Of a DNA stretch of 64,000 nt, positions 10,825-22,048 are shown in pieces (positions within the stretch are counted from its first letter, which is position 1; every line of letters begins with the position of its first letter). Source of the stretch: Dipteronia dyeriana. Lineage: Eukaryota > Streptophyta > Magnoliopsida > Sapindales > Sapindaceae. Under the pieces are notes generated by a model, which searched no databases, had not been told where the DNA came from, and was given only the letters and a program-made list of their open reading frames with translations. The position numbers were made by a program, and so were the translations under genes. The DNA lies in the NCBI GenBank assembly GCA_032871835.1, contig CM065295.1:22702501-22766500 (forward strand), given 5' to 3'.

Positions 10825-11406
10825 AAACGCAAACAAGCACACAACATAGAATGTTATGATCAGCACATCCTATGGAAAATATTAAACATGAGCATGAATG
10901 CACAAATCAAATGTAGTCTAGTCAATCATGCATGTTTAATCCATCTAGATCATGTAAAATATGTTCAACATTAATTACAACCTAGATACATGCATAGATC
11001 TAAAACTTGAATCACAAGATATGTTCAATTAACACATAATCAAGTTTAAATCTCATAAACCAAAAACATGCTAAAATGATATGACAAAATCATTTAGATT
11101 TAAGCTAAAGTTCTAGAGCATATTCCTATACATAGATTCAACAAAACACATGAATAGCTCAAAAGAACATAAGCACATGTATCATTGTGAGAAATCGGCC
11201 AAAGAGAGCCTAATACATGTGAGGGACTATTTTTTCACAAAATCAATCAATCAAAGATCAAAAAATAGTCCTAGAATCAAAACTATCACAATACAATCCC
11301 AAACATGTGAAAACATAGGCAAAATCAAAACCTAACTCAACATGTGAGATTTCAATTGAAACTCAATCTAGCTTTAAATGAGTTCAAAACTTAAATCAAA
11401 ACAATC

Positions 11407-11424
<18 letters not shown>

Positions 11425-11475
<51 letters not shown>
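11425..11475. repeat. TA dinucleotide microsatellite
   Basis: About 50 bases of uninterrupted TA inside the first non-coding repeat element. Shorter TA runs occur near 14395-14420, 26524-26548 and 57464-57487. Confidence 0.9.
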
Positions 11476-11479
<4 letters not shown>

Positions 11480-12390
11480 AAGAAGAAAACCCAAGGCAAT
11501 TGACCAAGTTTTAAAAGAAAACTTTGAGAAAAAATCAATACCTTAGTTGATTTTGGTGCAGTCCCGCTTTTGTGAGTTTAGACTCAAAAAACAGCAATAA
11601 AACTCACTCAAACCTTCAGAGAAAAGATGGAGGATGAATATACAAACACTCTCAACTTTGAATCACTCAAATCGGAGTTCAAATGAAGAAGTTATGGTGT
11701 TTGGAAGGTGAGAAAATGTAGAGAGAAAATTCTGCACTCAAGTTTTTGAATTTCTTCTTAGAATGAAATGTGAGAGGGAAGGGATATATAAAGGAGAGGA
11801 AAAATGGGCATATGAAATGACCAAAAAGGTACAAGAAGCAGCCAAGCTTGCTTGCTGCCGGAGATGGCACGTGGGCATCTCGGGGCAGCAAGCCTTCTGC
11901 CCCGAGATGGCCACGCGCCATCTCGGGAAAGAAGAGCTTTGCTGTCTTCTTTTTGCCTTGACCTCCCTTCGCGTTCTTCGACCGTTCTCCGGTCTCCGAA
12001 CTCGAAATTCAAATCCGTTTGCTGATTATGAACCGTAACTCTCTCACAGACATGGAAATATAAGATACTCAACCCAGAAAATAATAATTCCACTCGATAT
12101 ACGAAGACGAAGACAATGTATGCAACATGAGTTGAAAGTGTAGTATCTTTTTACTTAGAACTTGAAATAAATAGTATGAGTAACCGAAATGACCGGAACT
12201 CAATCAAGAATGATTTAAGACTAAATTCAAGTTCAATATCCATGATATAAAAACATATACACATACAAACACAATTCACACTAGAATGCAAACTACATAG
12301 AGATAGTCTCAAATCAAGCATTTTCCAAAACATGTTATTTCCATACGAATGCATGAGCATTCATCTTCAAGTGTGTGAATGTGTTATACA

Positions 12391-12496
12391 TGGTGCACAA
12401 CGATGTAGGGACACATATGAATGAATTGTATGTGTGTGCCTATAACGGTGCACAACGATGTAAGGACACAAATGTATGAATTGTGTGTGTGTGCCT
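12391..12496 (+). repeat. Tandem duplication near the end of the non-coding element
   Basis: The block GGTGCACAACGATGTA...GTGTGTGTGCCT occurs twice in a row, starting near 12391 and 12446, with small differences (GGGACACAT versus AGGACACAA). No function is seen. Confidence 0.7.
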
Positions 12497-14389
12497 AAGC
12501 CTTGTAAGAGAAAGATAAGGTCTTAGTATACCTTTGTAGAACCATATTGCATCCTTTCTCTTTGAAGACTTTGAACTTGCTTTGACTAGTTGTTCCTTCT
12601 TCCTTGAAGCTTGAATCATCATGAATCTAAATAACTAAATCATTACAAGTAAACATCATTTTGATATGGAATTAATGCCAACACAATCTAAAACCTAACA
12701 GTTCTGAAATTTGAACCTGAAGTTTTGAATTAAAATATTATCTAAATTTCCGTTGTTAGATGAATATTTGGCTACGCAAATATTTGAAAAGAAAAATACA
12801 AAGGCTTAAAGCTCATAATATTAATACAAATCAAAATCTGAAGTTCTGAATATTTATCTTACTAGAATCTGATGTTATAAATTCCAAACTAATTAGACTT
12901 GTTGTTCTATATTTAATTTTGATATCAAATTTAATTAGAACTAGAAGTACTAAATTTTATATAATAATAGTTTTTTCATTTGAAAAGTAATATTGTGATT
13001 TTATTTTAAGAACCCGAAGCTTTAAACATAGATTTTTCATTTATAAACCAACAATTCCTACACGAACCAGAAGTTCCAAAAAAAAATATGAGTTTTTAAA
13101 AAAATGAAATTTGAGGAACTGAAGTTCTTATTATATTCTTTTATTTAAGAATATCTTATCTCATTTATTTTGTCTCGTGCCAAAAGAATTTATCATATTT
13201 CTTATATTATATGATTACATGATAGTGAAAGTCCCTGAAGAACAATAAGATTTACTAAAGTAATCAATGCATCGAAATATTTAGTGAATGTCCTTGAAAG
13301 GCAATAAGACCATGTAAATTAGTCCTTAAGGGATAATGTGACAAAATAAATGAGTTTTTGTAGAAAGTTATTATGATGCATATAATTCCTTGAAGTAAAT
13401 TTTACGTCGTTAGGGGGAGACTTATCATAAATTGATAAACAACGTAAAATTATAAGGTATGTATCATCTTGTGAATTGTATGAAATACAAATATATTTTC
13501 AGATGATTCGAATAAAATAATAAAATTACATTCTACTAATATATAAACCCGGGTGGTTGCTCCTGTAGAGCAATTTATAAAAAGGCAAAAAAAATCATTT
13601 GCTAGACAGTAAAGTCAAAAAAGACTATTTTGGTTCAAAAGATATGGTTCCTAGAACTGAAATTTAAAAAATCATGATCATATTTAAAATAATATTTGAG
13701 TGATAGATAAATCTTCATCATATAAGGCTCTCAAAGAGCTAGTCTCATAAGTGAAAAAAAAATCTTGAAGAGTCATATAGAAATGTTAATCTCCTCTATG
13801 AGATGTTGAAGAAAATAAAAAGAATCTTAATTGTTCCAGTAGAGGCATTTGTACTAAATTTAATGTGATTATACTTCTCCTAAAAAGATATTTTTATGGA
13901 AAGACATGTATAGTGTACATATAACATTAATGTTAATAGAATAATCCCTTGAAGAGGCACATGAATTACAAAATCACAATGAAATATATTGGTATAGAAA
14001 TTAAGATCATATATTTTGTTTGCTCTACATATTATGTAAATTGATGAGGGTAATTATACTATAAATCATATAAATGTTAACATATAAGTTATTTGTAACT
14101 AAAAAACAGAGCTATATTCATGTAAAATTTGAAAGTCTTGGACTTGTAGTCCACATGTTTGATGACATCAAACTTATTAAATATAAATTATTTTTCATAT
14201 GAATTAATAAGATAAAATGTTTACTGCAGAAACCTAGTTTGACAATGAATAAAAATCTTCAAAAGATTCAAATGCCTGAAGCAAGTTATTTAAAGCTATA
14301 TGAAGTTTTATATAACGAAAATTAAACAATCGGAACGCATGTAGTGTCATCATGGTGAATATTTATTAAAAGAATTATATGCTAAGTTT

Positions 14390-14420
<31 letters not shown>

Positions 14421-14869
14421 CAGTGGAATTACTTCCAAGATGAAAAGTCTTGAAAAATAATATTTAGTCTCAGCTAATGAGTTTGGTATTAACATGAATC
14501 AACATATATAATACTTTTTCATGGATAATACACATCGAATGGATTCCTCGATGTTTATTCGATAAAAAAAGTGGTGTATGATCTTCTCTCGTACAGTATG
14601 ATGTTGTACATAAAAAGTTGGACCAATTCGAAAGGCTATTTTATTAAAGTTCTTTACATAAGATCTCCAAAAGAAGGTGATAAAAAATACACTTAAGTTT
14701 CAATCCTGCGGGTTTATTTATAAATACATTACCAATTACAAATCTTGGTATATAATATTGGGATACAATATCCGCACAAAATATTGAATCATCCATCGAT
14801 CCACGTCAGAATGAGTGGGGGTGTATTTATCAATTTATTATGGGGAAGTTACTAATTTTGGAGAAAATA

Positions 14870-15480
14870 TTACATGTTGTACTCTTTTCCTTCACTGGGT
14901 TTTTATCCCATATGGTTTTCCTTATAAGGTTTTAACGAGACAGTTTTGTACCTCAAATACCTTCTGAGGTTAATTTCATATGTAGATGAATATTGTACTC
15001 TTTTTCCTTTGTTAGTTTTTTTCCCACTGGGTTTTTACTAGCAAAGGTTTTAATGAGACGTATTCTCTATACAATGGACATCTAAGGGGGAGTGTTACGA
15101 AAATATTATTTAAGTGGATGTCTATAAATTTTATACAAGTAAATTACAAATTCTTTATCTCCCTATCGTCTCATTAACTCCCAAATGAGATAATGATGAG
15201 GTATGCATCATCTTGATTCTTGGCATAAATTGTTTTGGAGGAAAATCTATGTATTGTACTCTTTTTCTTTCATTGGGTTTTTATCCCACATGGTTTTTCT
15301 CAGTAAGGTTTTAATAATACAGTTTTTATCACCTCCAATACTATTTTCCATATACATATGAATAACGTACTTGTTTTCCTTCACTATAATTTTTTTTTCC
15401 ACAGGGTCTTTTTACTAGTAAGGGCTTTAATGAGACATATTCTATGTAAAATGGACATTCAAGAGGGAGTGTTATAAAAA
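14870..15480 (+). repeat. Tandem duplication of the Copia 3' end including polypurine tract and LTR start
   Basis: Text around TGTACTCTTTTCC...CACTGGGTTTTTATCCCA...AATGGACA and a purine tract occurs twice. The first copy leads to AAGGGGGAG then TGTTACGAAAATATTAT at 15093. The second leads to AAGAGGGAG then TGTTATAAAAATATAAT at 15470. The spacing is about 377 bp. The first LTR start runs only about 100 bp before the second copy begins. Confidence 0.75.
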
Positions 15481-15805
15481 TATAATATAAGTGAATGTTG
15501 TTTTAATCTCGCAATATAACTTGTGATCCTTCACTTTCCCCAATTTATTCTCAAGTTTATGGTACCATTTACTCTCAAGTTTATGGTCCAATTGATTCTC
15601 AAGTTTATCACTATTGTCTTTTCATTTTGTAACCATCATATTGTCATTAAATTGTAAGGTTATATAATGAGCTTTTACATGTTGTATTTGTAACTTGAGA
15701 ACTATTGAGAAATAAAATGATATCTTCTATCTTGGACTACTTATCTCTCTTCCTCTATTTAAGTTTATGTTTTAGTTTCTTGTTTATTGTAATTATTTTA
15801 TAACA
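15470..15805 (+). repeat. 3' LTR of the decayed Copia element
   Basis: Starts TGTTATAAAA directly after a purine tract and ends TTTTATAACA, which are perfect 10-bp inverted termini. The length is 336 bp. No 5' partner is visible. Confidence 0.75.
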
Positions 15806-17056
15806 AAAAATGGTTATTTCTGTAAAATATAAAACCAATACCTGATATTGTTCATGCTGTCAATGTCATTTCTCGATTTATGAATTATCCTTGTCGGCTT
15901 CATATTTCAACAGCAAAAGGAGTTATGTTATGTCAAAGGGACGAAGAATTTTGGACTTCATTATACTAAAGAAGAAGTTAATAGCTTAATCGGCTATATG
16001 GATAGCGATCGGGCATGTTTTATTGATGATAGGGAAAACACTTTAAGCTATATGTTTTGTCTTTGAGCCAACCCAATAACCTGGGCGGTTTTCAAATAAG
16101 TAGAGTATGATTGATATATCATCAGCCGAAGCTACATATATATCTGCAACAGTGAGGTAATTTGGCTTAGAAAAATTTTGAAGGATTTGAAGAAGGTTAA
16201 AAATCTGCGACAATTATTTATCGTGACAAAATGTCTGCTCTTGCGATGATAAAAAATCCGATCTTTCACGACAACAAAGCACATCGAGCTCCGACATCAT
16301 TTCATCAAATAGTTGGTTGAAGATAAAGAAATTGTATTGTAGTTCTACAAGACAGATTCTTTCAAAAAAAAAATTATTCATTTTTAGTAAATAATAATAA
16401 TAAATGGAGGGCAAATTAAGCAACAAATGGATAATTTGAATGGGAATCTGGGTGATTTAAGTTGCAGTGCATGAAATACATGTTGCTTAGAAAGCTAAAA
16501 CCAACTGATCACAACCAGCCAAACTACAAGAATCAAACTGAAGCCATGACTATGTTAAAAACAAAAATCAAAAGACAATAACTGTAGGCTGGGCACGGTC
16601 CGGTTTAGAACCGGGCCAACCAAAAATTTCGGTCTTTTAAAAAATAGAACCAATTTGAACCATTATTTTTTTCAAACCAAACCAAACCGAATTATATTTA
16701 TTCGGTTCGGTTTGGTTCGGTCTAACGGTTTTTTACTTTAAATCCAAATACTTGACCATTTAAAAATATATACGACATGATAATGTGAGCAATTAAGGAG
16801 ACATATAAGTTATTGTTACATACATATGGTTCATCGAACTAAAAATAAAAACTAAAGAGTAATAAAAATAAAAATGAAGTAGTGTGTCGAAGTTCTGGAA
16901 GTAGAAAAAACATAAATAAATAAAATCACTTTTTTAGGTTAATAAATAAAATCGCTATAATCAAGTAAATGCAATTGAATGCATGCAAGTTAAAAAAAAT
17001 TATAACTAAATCATGACAATAGCACTAATTTAGTTTAATATTATTAATATTATTTA
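15806..17056. other. AT-rich intergenic sequence left of the Gypsy nest
   Basis: No coding region or RNA gene was recognised. It contains one hAT-like terminal region (16582-16740). The last five bases (17057-17061, CTATT) are the target duplication of the Gypsy element that follows. Confidence 0.5.
16582..16740. mobile_element. hAT-like terminal fragment rich in GGTTCGGTTTGG
   Basis: Begins TAGGCTGGGCACGGTCCGG, a hAT-style terminus, and contains complementary clusters CAAACCAAACCAAACCG and CGGTTCGGTTTGGTTCGG that can pair. The other terminus and a target duplication were not identified, so the extent is tentative. Confidence 0.45.
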
Positions 17057-17061
17057 CTATT

Positions 17062-18237
17062 TGTTAACCGAAACTTCACTCCGGGTGAGGTATCTCAGTT
17101 AACACCCTAAGGACCACGACCACGGAGGATCACGGTAGGGGTGGATACCTTCGGTACCGGTTGCACGTGTAAAAAATGAGTGAGACTAATAAGAAAAGTG
17201 ATGGTGTACTAGAAGATATTTTTGATCGAATTGAAGCAATAAATACAATAAACTGATAACAATTCAGTGGTGTGAAACTCTTAGTCTCTGTCTCTCTTGC
17301 CTAACTAATTTAAAGGTGGCGAACTCGTATATGTTGATAAGTGAACAGAACTTTCTACAGTGATGACTAGGTTTTTCTCAATATTGTAGAGTCAAGCAAT
17401 CATTTTTTTCTGGCCTCCTCCTTTTAGTTGATTTCAACCTTCTACTTATACATGAAGTGGCTAGGGTTTTTCCTTGGCGTACACTCTGAAGATCATTGGA
17501 TTGACCTTTGTTCCCCATTTGGCGGGATTTTCTGTTTGATATGATTAACCCTAAAGAATCGACTAGCGGAGGATATCTTGGCAGGAAAATGAGTTTGTTT
17601 CCTTTTTGGACTTTGCCACTATAATTATGCATACTTGGAGTTTGCTTACACCATGGAGAATAATTCGACTTCCTCTGTCATTGACGTGGCACTTCAAAGC
17701 ATTATGTCAATGATGTGGTTGTGCATGTTGGAGTACACGCATGCTGGCAAGGTATCCTAAGGTACCATCCTGGTGAGGTGGAGTTTGATTGATGGCGGTG
17801 GTGAGGTATCCCGAGGTACGATACTGGTAGCGGGGTACCTTGGGGTATCATTCAGGTGATGTGGCATTTGATTGGTTTCTCTGGCGAGGTACCTCGAGGT
17901 ATCATTCTGATAGCAAGGTACCTGGTTGATCTTTACTGAAGCTTTACGATCTTCTAGAAACTTTACGGGCATCCTTATTCCTACTGGAAAAGCAGGATAA
18001 GTACCTTGACTGGTTAGCGAGGAAATGCCAAGGTACTTAGGTACCAGTTGGTTCGCGAGAGTGCAGGAGCTTTATCTTGCTACTTTGAAGACATCGAGGT
18101 ACCTGGGTTGTGCTAGGCCAGGTATTTTGAGGTCAACCATTGTGTATGGTACCAATTAGGTATATGGAGACGTTCTCTATCTGGTGCTAATTGGGTGGGA
18201 AATTTCCCTAGGCCATTGCCAAATTTGTCTATTAACA
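17062..18237 (-). repeat. 3' LTR of the framing Gypsy element
   Basis: 1176 bp. On the plus strand it runs from TGTTAACCGAAACTTC to GTCTATTAACA. It aligns along its whole length with 58920-60104, including the blocks GTGAGACTAATAAGAAAAG and GGTACCTTGGGGTATCA. Target duplication CTATT lies directly to its left. Confidence 0.9.
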
Positions 18238-18496
18238 TAAATCTCCTCTGACTTGAACATCAGTGATTGATTTGGAGTTGGAGTTAGATTTCCTATTTTG
18301 TTTCGAAAATTTTCTGTTTTCAGCCGGTTACCAGAATCTAAGAAGAAATCTTCTCATTAAATGCGAGGGTCAAGCATCAAGTGAGGGAAAGCTTCTTATT
18401 TTGAAAAGGAGAGGTTTACGACGGTTTGTGAGTATCGAGGTGAAAATCTCATCTTTTTGATAACACTTCAGTCATCGGTTACTTTTCCATTACGCC

Positions 18497-18504
18497 TATT
18501 TAAA
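18497..18504 (+). promoter_or_regulatory. TATA-like box upstream of the antisense ORF
   Basis: TATTTAAA lies 139 bases before the ATG at 18643, followed by a pyrimidine-rich stretch with many CTTC/TCTC words, like a plant 5' untranslated region. It suggests the antisense ORF had its own promoter inside the Gypsy element. Inference from composition and spacing only. Confidence 0.4.
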
Positions 18505-18642
18505 CTCGACCTCCTTTTCATTTTCTCTCACGTTTTTAAATCTTCTACTTCGAAAACTTGAAAAAACCCTAAGTTCTTCTGCCATCTTCACTTCCCTCTA
18601 GCTTTCTCCTTTGGATTTTCTAAACTCTAATTTGTTATTGTC

Positions 18643-19200
18643 ATGTCGAATTTTGACCATGACGGTGTTGAAGGGTTGGTAGACGGTGACTTTTCGAGAC
18701 TCGTTGGTAGGAAACGACCTTGGGAAAAAGATAGTGGAGAGAGCGACATTCCTCCTCTGCAACCACGTCGTAGTTTCGATCAGAATACCGCCATCGGGAC
18801 TGGCTTCTCGAACAACCCAGATATCCCTTTAGAGATAGTTAAGGGGGATTCTGAAGAGGAGTTAGGAGAGGGTGAAGCTGTAGGGAGCCGGGCCGAGGTT
18901 GTCACCGTCGTGACAGGAGGGGTGTTTTCCCTACCCCACGATTTCAAAATAATCCTTGATTCCACAACTATTGTAGAGTCGATCAACTATCTGAGGGAGA
19001 GATTCGGCATCCCTGATAGCATCAAAATCACTGTCTCTCATAGAAGGTACGACGTATACAGTCCTCCCCCTGATATGCTACCTATCCATACCGTTGCCTT
19101 CAAAAGTGGGGTGAGGTTACCTCTCCACATGTCTCTCCGAGTTCGAGGGCTACTTTCATTCCTGCTAAAAGGGATTCATATTCTGCTTCAATGTTTGTAG
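18643..19200 (+). pseudogene. Antisense ORF of the Gypsy element, Transposase_28-like, 3' truncated
   Basis: A 185-residue frame with a real ATG. Residues about 1-90 are acidic and low in complexity (GDSEEELGEGE). Residues about 110-165 (LRERFGIPDSIKI, VAFKSGVRLPLH) resemble the start of the domain filed as putative gypsy-type transposon (PF04195), known from plant ORFs of unclear function. After about 19130 the frame runs antisense into the element's own RNase H, so the last 20 or so residues are spurious and the ORF has lost its 3' part. It lies between pol and the 3' LTR on the opposite strand. Extra antisense ORFs are known in Tat-type Gypsy elements. The function is unknown. Confidence 0.6.
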
Positions 19201-20732
19201 CATTGAATTCGAACCTGAAGTTGTGGCAGCATTCTGCTTTTTCAGGGTCTATCAAGATGATGCATGTCCGGACACTCTATCTGTGTAAAGAATCCAGTCA
19301 TCACAATCAACTGGCCAACTATTATGCTCTGAAAGCTTCTGGGAGTTGGACTCAACTTTGTCAAGGCCTCATGACAAGAGAGATCCGGAAACTCTACTAT
19401 AATGTTCGCTAGTGCTTGAGCCTTGATAATCGTCCTAACCTTGTATTTCAGATCAAAATGAGTACGTTTTAGGGCACAAAGGACCAACCTTTCAGAAACG
19501 TCTGGCAGAAAGGTTGACAAGTCACTGCTGCCACTGTATGTGCTTGGAAGTAGGGACGGAGCTTCCTCATCGAGGTCACTAGAGCGAAGGCGAGCTTCTC
19601 GAGGAGAACATAATTCCTTTCAGACTTGGTTAGTGCACGGCTTATGAAGTAGACAGATCGTTGAACCCCATCCTCGTATTCTTTTATAAAAGCCCCATTA
19701 ACCATCGTTTCAGATACGGCCAGGTAAATCTGTAGCTCATCTTCAAAGACAAGCTTGACCAGCAATGGTCAGCTAGCTAGATATCTCTTCAAAGCTTGGA
19801 AAGCCTGCTCGCTATTTTGGTCCCACTTCATATGTTGGCCATGTTTGATCACTCTGAAGAAAGGAAGACATTTGTCAGTCGACTGTAGAATGAAACGATT
19901 GAGCGCTGCCACTCAACCGGTTAGAACCTATACATGTTTAAGTGGGGTAGGGTATTTCAGGTCTAAGATAGCTCAGATTTTCTCCGGGTTAGCCTCTATA
20001 CCTCTCTCGTGAACTATAAAACCAATAAATTTTCCTACAGATACCCTGAAAGCACATTTGGCGGGGTTCAACAGTATTTGGTTTTCCCTCACGATTTGGA
20101 AGGTCATGTGAAAGTGGTCTTGGTGCTCTTCTGCTACCCAGGATTTGGTAATCATGTCATCAATATATACCTCTATAGTCTTTCTGATCTCTAGCTTGAA
20201 CATCTGGTTGACCAGACGTTGGTATGTATTTCCTGCGTTTTTGAGGCCAAATGGCATCACCTTATAGCAGTAAAGACCCTGTCCGGTGATGAAACTGGTA
20301 GTATCCTGATCAGCGGGGTGTATCATGATCTGGTTGTACCCTGAAAATGCATCCATAAAGCTCGGGAGCTTGTTTCCTGTAGTGAAATCCGCTAGTTGAT
20401 CGATTTTGGCAAGGACGGTTAAAATCTGTGCAGTCAACACACATGCGCCATTTCTCGTTTGACATGGCGACTATCACCACATTTGTGATACAATAGGGGT
20501 ACCGATATTCCCTGATAAATCCGGCCTTTATCAACTTGTCAACCTCTTTCTGTATGGCAACATTTCTTTCGACGTTGAAATGTTGCCTTTTCTACTTGAT
20601 CGGCTTGAACGTGGGGTCGACTTCCAACCTATGAACGGCTAAAGAGATGGGGATTCCCGACATTTCGTAATGGAACCAGGCGTATATGTCACTATATTCC
20701 CGGAGGAGTTGAATCAGGCCTTCTTTTACTTG
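19135..20732 (-). pseudogene. Gypsy pol remnant: reverse transcriptase and RNase H
   Basis: Read on the minus strand from 20732: an RT lead-in (EVDKLIKAGFIREY), then DAFSGYNQI, VMPFGLKNAG and the catalytic YIDD at 20156-20167, then the GIEANPEKI segment with an in-frame stop. The RT-linked RNase H follows (FISRALTKSERNY, near 19640). A second, plant-type RNase H begins at EAEYESLLAGMKVALE (about 19143-19190), where the sequence breaks off. Stops and frameshifts separate the pieces. Integrase and protease are absent. The open frame continuing to 20834 is chimeric, because above 20733 the sequence belongs to a Copia leader. Confidence 0.85.
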
Positions 20733-21262
20733 ACATATATATCCCGCGGTCTCCATCATTAGTTCACACCGTGAGATCCGAGTGGGGCCTCGTGACGGCT
20801 TTGCTTCCGTCCTCCCTATGGGGGGTTTCCACAAAGGTCAATACCAAGGTTGACTTCCTAACGAATGGATTTATGAGGGTATTTTGGGATTGACCGACCC
20901 TAAGGCGGCAATTCTCGAGTTAAGCTCATGAGATTTGAAATGGTGGGTTACACTTACGAAGGTTTTGATTAAGTTTGTTAATTAATAACCTGGCTGAATA
21001 AACGATTGTTGAATGATATGGAATAAGAGTTATTCTAGAATATCAATTGATTAAGAATGCCTCGGTCCAACATGCAAAGACTTGACCGACCCTAAGGCGG
21101 CACTTCTTTGTGGTATGTTGGATTGTCATGGTATATTAACATTTTTTTAGAGTAGTTCTAGTTCGTTAAACATGTTCATGCATTATGTTTAAATTTATAC
21201 CAAAGCACACGCACTTGTTTTAAATAAACGACTGAATGAATGTTTTATTTATTTCAGTAATA

Positions 21263-21997
21263 ATGTCTTCTGCATTACTTATAATTCTCGCAAACGACAA
21301 ATTAACTAGTGATAATTACACTATGTGGAAACTTTATATTAATGCAATTTTGGTCACCAAAGACCTCAAGTTTGTGCATACGGAGGAATGTCCTCCAGCG
21401 CCTACTGTCAATGCCACACGAACTGTTCGTGAGGTATACCAGAGATGGGTCTCATGTGATGAGAAGGCCCGAACATATATGTTGGCTTCAATGACAGACG
21501 TGCCTATGACAAAGCATGAAGCAATGACTTCAACATTCGAAATCATAGAGTCATTGCTAGCTATGTTCGGGCAGCCATATGAGCAAAAGCGACACGAAGT
21601 TGTTCATTCTTCTATGCTAGCTCGCATAAAGGATGGTACATCAATTCGGGAACATGTCCTGAGCATGATAACCTACTTCAGCACGGCAAAAGTCAATGGC
21701 AAAGCCATTGATGAACCCAGTCAAGTGAGCATCATATTGATGACTCTTCCAAAGAGTTTCGATCAGTTTAAGAGTAATTACGAGATGAACAAGTTAAGGT
21801 TCAGTCTCACACAGTTGCTCAATGAGCTCACTACTTTTGAGTCCTTGACTAAGGACTGCAAGGGCAAGACCGATGAGGTAAATATTGTTGAACCATCTTC
21901 CTCCAATAATAAGAAAAGGAAGAGGTCTGCTGGGAAGGCGAATGGTAAGCCCAAACCTAAGAAAGCCCAAAACAAGAAGAAGCCGAAGAAAGATTAA
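21263..21997 (+). CDS. Copia gag (capsid), open frame without zinc knuckle
   Basis: Codes for about 244 residues from MSSALLIILANDKL. The N-terminal part (LTSDNYTMWKLYINAIL) and the middle (SFDQFKSNY, LRFSLTQLLNELTTFE) match the Copia capsid family (UBN2/DUF4219 group). The C-terminus has no CCHC zinc knuckle but a Lys-rich tail ending in KKPKKD. I chose the second ATG: it lies five bases after a splice-acceptor-like TTTATTTCAG, and the relative at 48055 starts identically. An upstream in-frame ATG at 21236 would add nine residues. The TAA at 21995-21997 falls where the relative reads Lys, so the stop probably arose in this copy. Confidence 0.7.
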   Translation: MSSALLIILANDKLTSDNYTMWKLYINAILVTKDLKFVHTEECPPAPTVNATRTVREVYQRWVSCDEKARTYMLASMTDVPMTKHEAMTSTFEIIESLLAMFGQPYEQKRHEVVHSSMLARIKDGTSIREHVLSMITYFSTAKVNGKAIDEPSQVSIILMTLPKSFDQFKSNYEMNKLRFSLTQLLNELTTFESLTKDCKGKTDEVNIVEPSSSNNKKRKRSAGKANGKPKPKKAQNKKKPKKD

Positions 21998-22048
21998 TAT
22001 GATTTACTTGTTCTAAGGTCATGTTTAGTGGAAGATATTTCTTCACTC

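Larger units (their letters stand above)
10085..12705. mobile_element. Non-coding repeat element with CTAGAGGGGGG start (copy 1)
   Basis: Begins with CCTAGAGGGGGGGGGTGAATAG near 10110, carries a GATATAACGTGGTAAACC block near 10380, a Cys-free pyrimidine-rich tandem array, a long TA run and further AT-rich sequence, and ends near 12705. The same signposts recur at 56423-58160, so this is a repeat family. Host sequence with GAACC-GAAGTT words resumes on both sides. There is no coding capacity, LTR or clear inverted terminus. It may be a large non-autonomous retroelement derivative. Boundaries are approximate. Confidence 0.5.
8240..15805 (+). mobile_element. Highly decayed plus-strand Copia element, interrupted twice
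   Basis: The right end is clear: a polypurine tract and a 336-bp LTR at 15470-15805, preceded by the conserved ACTGGGTTTTTACTAG-type 3' untranslated text of many plant Copia elements (14880-15100, and again 15240-15475). Around 13550-13680 fragments such as GSKDMVPRT match the linker between integrase and RT of Copia polyproteins. No open frame survives and no 5' LTR was found, so the left boundary is a guess. A hAT element (9129-9904) and a non-coding repeat (about 10085-12705) were inserted later. Confidence 0.55.

Noticed and set aside
11758..12093. 111-codon minus-strand frame and its antisense partner in the first non-coding element
   Set aside because: The frame crosses inverted words around ATCTCGGGGCAGCA and low-complexity sequence. 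No domain is seen and both strands are open.
20733..20834. Open frame continuing upstream of Gypsy RT on the minus strand
   Set aside because: This part is the antisense of a Copia leader (it matches about 47493-47600), so the frame is chimeric and the apparent N-terminus is not Gypsy protein.
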